Positions 36,501 through 43,378 of a stretch of 64,000 nucleotides of DNA are shown here, one piece after another. The translations under genes and the position numbers were made by a program. Source of the stretch: Amycolatopsis methanolica 239 (lineage in GTDB: Bacteria > Actinomycetota > Actinomycetes > Mycobacteriales > Pseudonocardiaceae). The notes beneath the pieces are model-generated. The model saw only the letters and a list, made by a program, of their open reading frames with translations. It did no database searches and was not told the DNA's origin. The DNA is taken from positions 1,984,001 through 2,048,000 of the forward strand of contig NZ_CP009110.1 of assembly GCF_000739085.1 (NCBI RefSeq), written 5' to 3'. Each line of letters opens with the position of its first letter. Position 1 is the first letter of the stretch.

Positions 36501-37152
36501 ACTTCCACTCCTCGACCTGCGCGATCGTGTGCACCTGGCCGACCGGGTTCGGGCTCCAGTTCAGCCACTGGTCGGAGCGGGTCCAGTTCAGCGGCAGGCC
36601 CGCGTTGGCGGGGTGCTGCCGGTCGGTCACGTCGACCACGGCCTGCTGCACCGAATCGGGGCTGGTGGCGGGCCGGGTGCCGATCAGGCCGGTGAACCAG
36701 TCTGATGTGGACTGAGCGCGGGCGGCGTCGTGGACGCCGACGAACCCGTTGCCCGCGGCGACGAACGCCTTGAGCGCGTCCTCCTGCGCGGCGCTGAGCG
36801 TGACGGAGTTGGCGGACAGGAACACGATCCCGCGGTAGCGGGCCAGGTTGGCCGGGGTGAAGACGGCGGGGTCGGCGGCCACGTCGGCCTGGAACCCGCC
36901 GGTGCGGCCGAGTTCCTGGACCGCCGCGGCTGCGGTGCCGACCGGGTCGGCCTGGCGGTCGGACGGGCCGTGGAAGACCAGGACCCGGATGGGGTCGGGT
37001 GCCTGTTGTTGTTGCTGCGGCGCGGGTGCCGGCGCCGCGAGTGCGGGCAGCACGGGCACGGCGGTGAGCAGGACCAGCCCGCACAACTGGGCCAGCACCC
37101 GGCGGAACCGGCGTCTGGACCGGTTCGGTTCGTGGACACGTCGGTAGCGCAT
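33598..37152 (-). CDS. Secreted ThuA / PQQ-type sugar dehydrogenase / PKD / DUF1080 fusion
   Basis: 1184 residues, one polypeptide. Signal or anchor segment about 20-40; ThuA-like domain about 52-275 ([28 protein letters not shown]); six-bladed sugar dehydrogenase propeller about 285-765 ([71 protein letters not shown]); PKD about 805-880 ([20 protein letters not shown]); DUF1080 lectin-like domain about 975-1184 ([31 protein letters not shown]). DUF1080 members include 3-keto-disaccharide hydrolases and ThuA is linked to 3-keto sugar metabolism, so it probably oxidises and splits a glycoside outside the cell. GAGGGA precedes ATG 37152. Confidence 0.9.
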   Translation of the reverse strand: [1184 protein letters not shown]

Positions 37153-37193
37153 ACCATCCCTCGCTCGGACTGCGCGGGTTTCCCCGCTCGGGT

Positions 37194-37412
37194 TCAGATG
37201 AGCTTGTGCCGCGCGGCCCAGACCACGGCCTGGATCGGGGCGTGCACGTCCAGCCGGTCGCAGATCCGCCGGATCCGGCGCTGCACCGTGCGTTTGGACA
37301 GGTTGAGCCGCCGCGCGACCGCGTCGATCGGCAGGCCGTCGGCGAGCAGGGCGAGGACGGCCAGCTCCTCGCCGGTGAGGACTCTGAGGGGTTGGTCGAG
37401 CGTCGCGGTCAC
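37194..37412 (-). CDS. Single-domain LuxR-type HTH protein (copy 2)
   Basis: 72 residues, HTH only: VLALLADGLPIDAVARRLNL, SKRTVQRRIRRICDRLDV, then APIQAVVWAARHKLI. About half identical to copy 1 at 29720-29923, including the shared ICDRL and AVVWA. The GTG overlaps the stop of an 18-codon reading frame (GTGA), so translation may be coupled. It precedes the fusion gene on the same strand by 41 bases, so it is probably the first gene of that operon. Confidence 0.82.
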   Translation of the reverse strand: MTATLDQPLRVLTGEELAVLALLADGLPIDAVARRLNLSKRTVQRRIRRICDRLDVHAPIQAVVWAARHKLI

Positions 37413-37465
37413 TTCACGCCCGCCCGGAGACCGGCCGGCAGCGTGATTCGGGGTCGGATCGACAT
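37409..37465 (-). CDS. Short leader ORF coupled to the LuxR-type gene
   Basis: Eighteen codons (MSIRPRITLPAGLRAGVK) with GGGAGGG about 10 bases before the ATG and a stop overlapping the next start codon by four bases. The good ribosome site here and poor one for the LuxR gene suggest translational coupling. The peptide itself need not have a function. Confidence 0.45.
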   Translation of the reverse strand: MSIRPRITLPAGLRAGVK

Positions 37466-37542
37466 TGATCTCTGCCCTCCCAGCAGCGGGCTACTGATGC
37501 TCTGGGAAACTAACCACTTCTGCGCACGGTAGGAAGATGTCT

Positions 37543-37573
37543 GTCGCGAACTGGCCACTGGAAGGTCGCGAAC
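37543..37573. promoter_or_regulatory. Direct repeat GTCGCGAAC, 22-base period
   Basis: Exact copies at 37543-37551 and 37565-37573, two helical turns apart, about 80 bases upstream of the leader ORF. Such spacing is typical of regulator sites on one DNA face. The small LuxR protein is a candidate binder. Confidence 0.4.
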
Positions 37574-37742
37574 AGGAAGAAGTGACTCCGTTCGGACCAC
37601 AACTTTCGAGGGGCCGACGGGCGAGGTGGTTCAGACCGCTCGACGGGTGAGGCCGGTGGTGCGGGGAGGGTGGGTGGTGACCCGGGTTCCCCGGGCGTCG
37701 GACGGGATGGGCCGACCGCGTGACTAACCCGAGCTCAGGCCA

Positions 37743-38435
37743 TCAGCGGGGCGTGACGAACGTCAGGTGCGACCGCTGCCGCAGCCGGCGGGACGACGCC
37801 ACCCCCACCCCGGCCAGCAGCACGACCGCGCACACCGCCCCGTGCAGCACGCCGCGCGCCAGGTATCCGCTGTCCACGCCGTCGATCGCGTACGTGCCGA
37901 TCTCCCGGCTGAACCAGAACGGCAGCACCCGCGCCACCGTGCTGCCCGGGTCGGTCATCATCTGCAGTCCGACCACCACCAGCAGCACCAGCGTCCCCTC
38001 GAGTTCGCGGGGCAGGGTGGCGCTCAGGGCGAGTCCGAAGGGCGCCGAGACGGCCACCATGATCGCCATCATCAGCGCCACCGGCCCGTGCCGCACGCTG
38101 TCCTGGTCCACCAGGATCAACAGGAAGTACGGCACGGCCAGCGCGACGCCGACCGCCCACGGCGCCGCCAGCCGCCCGACGTACAGGTGGTGGCTGCGGT
38201 ACCCGGACAACCGCAGGCGCGGCTCGATCTCCCGCGCCGCGCTCCCCGCGAACAACGCCGCCGTGCTCAGCGCCCACCCCAGCCCGAGGCACACGAACCG
38301 CACGGACTGGCCGAGGTGGTCGCCCCGCCTGCTGAGGTAGAACGCCAGCGGCAGCGCCGCCAGGATGACGAGCACCGACCGGCGGCGCAGCATCTCGCGC
38401 AGCGCCATTTCGGCCACGGTGACGAACCTGGTCAT
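37743..38435 (-). CDS. ABC-2-like permease
   Basis: 230 residues with about six membrane segments, starting MTRFVTVAEMALREMLRRRS, the usual amphipathic lead of ABC-2 permeases. The ATG overlaps the stop of the ATPase (ATGA). Last gene of the padR operon. With the ATPase frameshifted, the transporter may not function. Confidence 0.85.
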   Translation of the reverse strand: MTRFVTVAEMALREMLRRRSVLVILAALPLAFYLSRRGDHLGQSVRFVCLGLGWALSTAALFAGSAAREIEPRLRLSGYRSHHLYVGRLAAPWAVGVALAVPYFLLILVDQDSVRHGPVALMMAIMVAVSAPFGLALSATLPRELEGTLVLLVVVGLQMMTDPGSTVARVLPFWFSREIGTYAIDGVDSGYLARGVLHGAVCAVVLLAGVGVASSRRLRQRSHLTFVTPR

Positions 38436-39232
38436 CGGTCCCTCCCGGTCAGGTCGAGCACCTGCTCGACCCGGTCGGCCTGGTTGAGCAGGTGCGTGAC
38501 CACGACGACCGCCTTCCCGGCGTCACGCCACCGCCACGCCTGCTCCCAGAAGTCGAGGTAGGTCCCGCGGTCGAACCCCTGGTACGGCTCGTCCAGCAGC
38601 AGCACGTCCGGATCGCCCAGCCCGGCCAGCACCAGGTTCAGCTTCTGCCGCGTCCCGCCGGACAGGTGCCGCGCCGGCACCGGCTCGGCAGGCCAGTCCA
38701 GCACCGCCGCCCGCGACCGGCCGGACGAGCGCGCCTCCTCCCCGCGTCAGGCCGCGGCCCGCGCCGATCAGCACGAAGTGCTCGTCCGGCGTCAGGAAGT
38801 CCGCCGTGCCACCGGCCTGCGGGCAGTAGCCCAGCGAGCCGTGCACCCGCACCTCGCCGCCGTCCGCCCCCGCCATGCCCGCGCAGAGCCGCAGGAACGT
38901 GCTCTTGCCGCAGCCGTTGGCGCCCACCACCGCCGCGATCTGCCCGGACCGCACCGTCAGGTCCACATCGGACAACACGACCCGCTTGCCGTACTTCTTC
39001 GTGATCCCCACGGCTTCCAGCAGCACCCGCCCGCCCCGGCGCGGCACGCGGCCCACGCTGTCCACGACCGCCGCCGCGTAGGCCGCGGGCCGGCCGAACA
39101 CGCGCAGCGGGTGCTCGCCGCTGTCGCGCAGGTGCGTGGCCGCCTCGGCGACCACTTGCGGCCCACCTCCGGGCTGACACCGTGCCGGTGCAGCTCCCCG
39201 GCCAGCGCCGCCAGCCAGCTGTCGACGTTCAT
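38432..39232 (-). pseudogene. HAAS-like domain plus ABC ATPase, two frameshifts
   Basis: Starts MNVDSWLAALAGELHRHGVS at 39232 (overlapping the padR stop), shifts near 39155 where one G is missing, and continues VVAEAATHLRDSGEHPLRVFG, a short HAAS/DUF1700-like helical domain. Without any stop it passes into an ATPase: LEAVGITKKYGKRVVL, Walker A GANGCGKSTF. A second shift, one extra G near 38741, precedes LSGGTRQKLNLVLAG, Walker B DVLLLDEPYQGFD and VVTHLLNQADR. Repaired, HAAS and ATPase would be one fused protein of about 266 residues. Frameshift or sequence error undecided. Confidence 0.82.
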
Positions 39233-39567
39233 CGCGTCGTTCCTTCCCCCAGCACCGCGGCGACGCCGGCGGTGAACTCGCGCCAGTCGGCCCTGGTCAG
39301 GCGCAGCTTCTCGGCGCCGGTGGCGGTGAGCCGGTAGTACTTGCGCGCCGGTCCGGCCGAACCCTCCCGCCAGCTCGCGGTGAGCAGCCCGGTCCGCTGC
39401 AACCGCAGCAGCACCGGGTACAGCGTGCCGCCCTGGATCGGGCCGAGCCCGGCCGCGTCCAGCGCCTGCGCCAGCTCGTACCCGTAGGACTCGCGCCGCT
39501 CGACCAGCGCCAGCACGCACGGGTCCAGCACGCCGCGCAACCACTGGGCCCGCCGCTCCTGATCCAC
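39229..39567 (-). CDS. PadR-family regulator
   Basis: 112 residues, winged helix with the PadR signature: LALVERRESYGYELAQALDA, IQGGTLYPVLLRLQRTGLL, ARKYYRLTATG. First gene of an operon with the HAAS-ATPase and permease genes, the usual arrangement for PadR-controlled ABC exporters. GTG 39567 start. An inverted repeat over its promoter suggests autorepression. Confidence 0.92.
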   Translation of the reverse strand: MDQERRAQWLRGVLDPCVLALVERRESYGYELAQALDAAGLGPIQGGTLYPVLLRLQRTGLLTASWREGSAGPARKYYRLTATGAEKLRLTRADWREFTAGVAAVLGEGTTR

Positions 39568-39574
39568 GCCGACA

Positions 39575-39608
39575 AGGTAGCAGAGCCATCTAGGTTGCGC
39601 TGCTACCT
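39575..39608. promoter_or_regulatory. PadR operator candidate
   Basis: Arms AGGTAGCAG (39575-39583) and CTGCTACCT (39600-39608) are exact complements with a 16-base spacer, 8 bases upstream of the padR start and 35 bases upstream of the divergent sensor kinase gene. Confidence 0.7.
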
Positions 39609-39642
39609 ACCCGCCCGGCGTCGCGTGAGCTGGAATGTGGAG

Positions 39643-41151
39643 ATGTCGGACCGTGTCGATTTCGAGGCGGTGTTCCGCGCGGGCGCGACGCCGAGTGCGT
39701 TGCTGTCCAGGGACTTCGTGATCGTCGCGGTCAACGACGCGTACGAGAAGGTGTCCGGGCGCCCGCGTGCCGAGCTCGTCGGACACGACGTGTTCGAGGC
39801 GTTCCCGGACGACGCGGAGGCCGCCCGCGCGCTGCGCGTCTCGCTGGACCGCGTGCTGGCGACCGCCGAGCGGAACGTGATGGCGCTGCTCAAGTTCGAC
39901 GTGGCCGTGCGGGGCCGCCGGGACGAGGTCGAGCACCGGTTCTGGAGCCCGGTCAACGTGCCGGTCCTGGACGACGACGGCAGCGTCCGGATGATCCTGC
40001 ACCGCGTCGAGGAGGTCACCGAGGTCCTCCGCGAACTGGGCCTGCCGCGGCAGGACGCGGCCGAGATGCAGGCCGGGCAGGCGGAGGTTTACGCCCGCAG
40101 CAAGGAACTGGAGCGCACCAACCAGCGCCTGGCCGCCGCCACGGACATCACCACGGCGATGCTCGCCGACGCGCCACCCGACGTGGTGCTGCGGTTGATC
40201 GCGTTCCGGGCCAAGGAGATCGCCGGCGCCACGAGCGGGTGCGTGCTCCTGCGCGAAGGCGACGGGTTCGACGTCGCCGCGGAAGCCGGGGACGCCGCCA
40301 TGGACCCGGCCGCGCTGGCCGCGGAGGTCCGCCGGACCGGCAGGCCCGGGGTGCGGGTGACCGGCGACGGCGTCGCGGTGGCCGTGCCGCTGCGCCACGA
40401 GGAGGAGGTCCGCGGCGTCCTGGTCGTCACGAACCCGCCGGGCCGGAGCGGGCTGGGCAGTTCGGCCATCCTGCCGCTGGAGCCGTTCGCCACGCAGGCC
40501 GAGCTGGCGCTGGAACTGGGCGACCGGCGGCGCGACACCGCCCGCCTGCTGTTGCTGGCGGACCGCGACCGGATCGCCCGCGACCTGCACCGGTCGGTGG
40601 TGAGCCGGTTGTTCCAGCTCGGGCTGGAGCTGAGCTCCGCGGCCGAGCTGATCATCCGGGCGGAGCCGGCGCGGCGCGTGCGCGGCGTGGTCGTCGCGCT
40701 GGACGGCGTGGTGCAGGACCTGCACACCGCGGTGTTCCGCACCGGCGGAGTGCGCCCGGACGGCCGGACCTTCCGCGAGCGGCTGCAGGACCTCATCGAC
40801 CACGCCGCCGAGTCGCAGGGGTTCGCGACCACCTTCCGGATCGATCCCCGCCTCGACGGCGTGCTCGGCGAGCCGGCCGAACAGCACCTGATCGCCGTCC
40901 TGTCCGAGGTGCTGATCGGCGAGGTGCGGGACCGGACGGCGCAGGTGTCGGTGTCGGTGGGCGTCCAGCCGGACCGCGTGGTCGGCGCGGTGACGGTCCG
41001 CGGGCTCGTGCTGCCGGCAGGCATCACCGAACTGGGCCTGACCGCACTGGCCCGGCGTGCGGAGCAGCTCGGCGGTTCCCTGACGTTCGAGGCCGGTCAC
41101 GGGGAACGGCACTTCACCTGGCAGATGCCGCTCGCGGGGGATCATGGCTGA
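39643..41151 (+). CDS. PAS-GAF sensor kinase with degenerate ATPase domain
   Basis: 502 residues, cytoplasmic. PAS domain about 5-120 (FRAGATPSALLSRDFVIVAV), coiled-coil linker, GAF about 165-300 (ATSGCVLLREGDGFDVAAEA), HisKA_3 box DRIARDLHRSVVSRLFQLG with the His kept, and a C-terminal domain. That last part lacks a clear N-box Asn and DNG motif (LSEVLIGEVRDRT; VTVRGLVLPAGI), so catalysis is doubtful. No response regulator lies beside it. ATG 39643 is used; the frame is open further up. Divergent from padR. Confidence 0.85.
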   Translation: MSDRVDFEAVFRAGATPSALLSRDFVIVAVNDAYEKVSGRPRAELVGHDVFEAFPDDAEAARALRVSLDRVLATAERNVMALLKFDVAVRGRRDEVEHRFWSPVNVPVLDDDGSVRMILHRVEEVTEVLRELGLPRQDAAEMQAGQAEVYARSKELERTNQRLAAATDITTAMLADAPPDVVLRLIAFRAKEIAGATSGCVLLREGDGFDVAAEAGDAAMDPAALAAEVRRTGRPGVRVTGDGVAVAVPLRHEEEVRGVLVVTNPPGRSGLGSSAILPLEPFATQAELALELGDRRRDTARLLLLADRDRIARDLHRSVVSRLFQLGLELSSAAELIIRAEPARRVRGVVVALDGVVQDLHTAVFRTGGVRPDGRTFRERLQDLIDHAAESQGFATTFRIDPRLDGVLGEPAEQHLIAVLSEVLIGEVRDRTAQVSVSVGVQPDRVVGAVTVRGLVLPAGITELGLTALARRAEQLGGSLTFEAGHGERHFTWQMPLAGDHG

Positions 41152-41773
41152 CGTGATCACCGGCCACCTCGACGACGCCGTTCAGCTCGCGCTCGGCACG
41201 CTGCGCACCGCACTCGACGCCGACTGGGACGTTCCCGCGGGCGATCTCGACTGGAGCTGCTGGGAAACCGCCGAGCACCTCTCCGACGACGTCTTCGGCT
41301 ACGCGGTCCGGCTCGGGCCGCGCACCCCGCCGCGGCACGGGGAGGTGCCCTACTTGTGGCAGCGGCTGCGGCCGGGCGGCCCGTCGAACGCCGTGCGCGC
41401 GGACCGCTACGCGCGCCCGGCCGGCCCGCTGCGCGTCGTGGAGGTGAGCGCGGCGCTGCTGACCGCGATGGTGCGCACCACCCCGGCGCACGTGCGGGCC
41501 TGGCACGTCTGGGGCGACAGCGACCCGGCCGGGTTCGCGGCGATGGGCATCGTGCAGACCCTGGTGCACACCCACGACCTGGCGGCCGGGCTCGGCCTGG
41601 CCTGGGAGCCGCCGGGGGAGCTGTGCGAGCCCGTGGTGCGACGGCTTTTCCCGCACGTCGCCCCGGACGAGCCGTGGCCGACGCTGCTGTGGGCAACCGG
41701 CCGGGGCGAGCTGCCGGGACGGGCTCGCCTCGGCGACTGGCGCTGGTACGCCGCGCCGCTCACCAGCCCTTGA
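41144..41773 (+). CDS. DinB-fold mycothiol-dependent maleylpyruvate isomerase family protein
   Basis: 209-residue helical-bundle protein. Metal-ligand-like His residues appear in CWETAEHLSDDVFGYA, and VHTHDLAAGLGLAW, the pattern of the maleylpyruvate isomerase/DinB_2 family of mycothiol-using actinobacteria. ATG overlaps the kinase gene end by 8 bases, so they are co-transcribed. Substrate unknown. Confidence 0.82.
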   Translation: MADVITGHLDDAVQLALGTLRTALDADWDVPAGDLDWSCWETAEHLSDDVFGYAVRLGPRTPPRHGEVPYLWQRLRPGGPSNAVRADRYARPAGPLRVVEVSAALLTAMVRTTPAHVRAWHVWGDSDPAGFAAMGIVQTLVHTHDLAAGLGLAWEPPGELCEPVVRRLFPHVAPDEPWPTLLWATGRGELPGRARLGDWRWYAAPLTSP

Positions 41774-42359
41774 GCTTCGCCGTCTCCAGCTGGTTCTTCA
41801 GCAGCTGACCGCCGGTGGGCAGGTCCGCCTGGTCCGGCCAGGTCGCCGGGTCCCACACGCCCGAGCGGCGGAAGGCGTTGGCGCAGTGCACGAACAGCTC
41901 CTCGACCTCGACCACCACGGCCAGCGCCGGTTTCACCCCGCCCTCGGCGAGCTCGCCGAAGAACGGGGCCGAGCGCACGATCGTGGCGCGGCCGTTGACC
42001 CGCAGCACGTCTTCCTTGCCGGGCACCACGAACAGCATCCCCACCCGCGGGTGCCGCAGCAGGTTCCGCATCGTGTCCAGCCGCCGGTTGCCGGGGCGGT
42101 CGGCGAAGGCCAGCGCGCGGTTGTCGTCGAAGACGAGGACGCTGCCTGCCGGGTCGCCGCGCGGGGACAGGTCGAGGCTGCCGTCGGGCGCGGTCGTCGC
42201 GACGAAGTACAGCGTGGCGGCGTCGATGAACTTCCGGCTCAGCTCGTCGATCCCGGCCAGGCCCTTGGCGGCGATCACCGGCGCGGGCGGGCTGATCACC
42301 TCGCGCAGTTCGGCCTCGCTGGTGACGACTTCGGCGTCCTCGGGGCGCCAGGCGGTCAT
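41760..42359 (-). CDS. PPOX-class FMN-binding flavoprotein (MSMEG_1061-like)
   Basis: 199 residues with a split-barrel flavin fold: SRKFIDAATLYFVATTAPDG, LDLSPRGDPAGSVLVFDD, ADRPGNRRLDTMRNLLRHPR, VLRVNGRATIV. Its ATG overlaps the stop of the second siderophore permease (ATGA), so it belongs to the iron operon. A reductase releasing iron from an imported siderophore would fit this place; that is an inference. Confidence 0.86.
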   Translation of the reverse strand: MTAWRPEDAEVVTSEAELREVISPPAPVIAAKGLAGIDELSRKFIDAATLYFVATTAPDGSLDLSPRGDPAGSVLVFDDNRALAFADRPGNRRLDTMRNLLRHPRVGMLFVVPGKEDVLRVNGRATIVRSAPFFGELAEGGVKPALAVVVEVEELFVHCANAFRRSGVWDPATWPDQADLPTGGQLLKNQLETAKLKGW

Positions 42360-43378
42360 GAACGTGCTCCTCGGTTCGCGGTGGCCAGCAGGTACAGCAG
42401 GTAGGGCGCGCCGACGGCCCCGGTGACGACCCCCACCGGCAGCTGGTGGGCGCCGCTGAGCAGGTGCTGCGCGGCGAAGTCCGCGAGGAGCGTGACCAGC
42501 GCGCCGACCAGCGCGGACGGGACCAGCCCGGGACGGCCGGTGCGCAGGACGCGGGTCGCGATCGGCCCGGACAGGAACGCCACGAACGCGATCGGCCCGC
42601 CGACCGACGTCGCCACCCCGCACAACGCGGCCGCGAGCGCCAGCAGCGCGAGCCGCACCCGGTCCACCCGCAGGCCCAGCCCCTTGGCGGCGTCGTCGCC
42701 GAGCTCCAGCACCGTCAGCGTGCGGCCGAGCAGCAACGCGGCCGGCACGAGCACGACCAGGAACACCGCGGCCATCCGGACCTCGCCCCAGGCGACGCGG
42801 TTGAAACTGCCGGTGATCCACACCAGGGCCTGCGCGGCGATCCGCACGTCCGCGCGGGTCAGCAGGTAGGACATGGCGCTCGCGGCCAGCGCGGCGACCC
42901 CGATGCCGACCAGCACGAGCCGGTGCCCCGTGACCCCGCGCCGCCAGGCCAGCGCGTAGATCAGGACCGACGTGGCGAGACCGCCGGTGAGCGCGGCCGC
43001 GGGCACGACCAGCCCGGACACGCCGAGGGTGATCAGGCACAGCACCGCGGCCAGCGACGAGCCCGCGGTCACGCCGATGACGTCCGGGCTGGCGAGCGGG
43101 TTGCGCAGCAGCCGCTGGAACAGAGCGCCGGACAGGCCGAACGCGAACCCGACCAGCAGGCCGGCGAGCGCGCGCGGCAGGCGCAGCCGCAACACGATGT
43201 AGTCGTCCCGCACGGTGCCGCCGCCGAAGAGCGTGCGCACCACGTCGGGCAGGGCGATCGGGAAGTCCCCGATGGACAGTGCGAGCAGGAAGACCGCGAG
43301 CACCGCCACGGCCAGCACGGCGGTGACGGCCGCGGTGCGCCGCGCCGTGCGGCGGTGGACCTCGACGACGCTGGTCAT
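42356..43378 (-). CDS. Iron-siderophore ABC permease, FecCD family (second)
   Basis: 340 residues with nine or ten membrane segments. FecCD motifs: LPRALAGLLVGFAFGLSGAL, RNPLASPDVIGVTAGSS, and the ATPase-contact loop GDDAAKGLGLRV. ATG overlaps the stop of the first permease by four bases. It should pair with that protein as FepD/FepG do. Iron control comes from the box upstream of the binding-protein gene. Confidence 0.94.
   Translation of the reverse strand: MTSVVEVHRRTARRTAAVTAVLAVAVLAVFLLALSIGDFPIALPDVVRTLFGGGTVRDDYIVLRLRLPRALAGLLVGFAFGLSGALFQRLLRNPLASPDVIGVTAGSSLAAVLCLITLGVSGLVVPAAALTGGLATSVLIYALAWRRGVTGHRLVLVGIGVAALAASAMSYLLTRADVRIAAQALVWITGSFNRVAWGEVRMAAVFLVVLVPAALLLGRTLTVLELGDDAAKGLGLRVDRVRLALLALAAALCGVATSVGGPIAFVAFLSGPIATRVLRTGRPGLVPSALVGALVTLLADFAAQHLLSGAHQLPVGVVTGAVGAPYLLYLLATANRGARS

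Noticed and set aside
34153..36705. 850-codon plus-strand open frame
   Set aside because: Antisense to the ThuA/dehydrogenase fusion gene. Val/Arg/Gly/His-rich with no motif or ribosome site.
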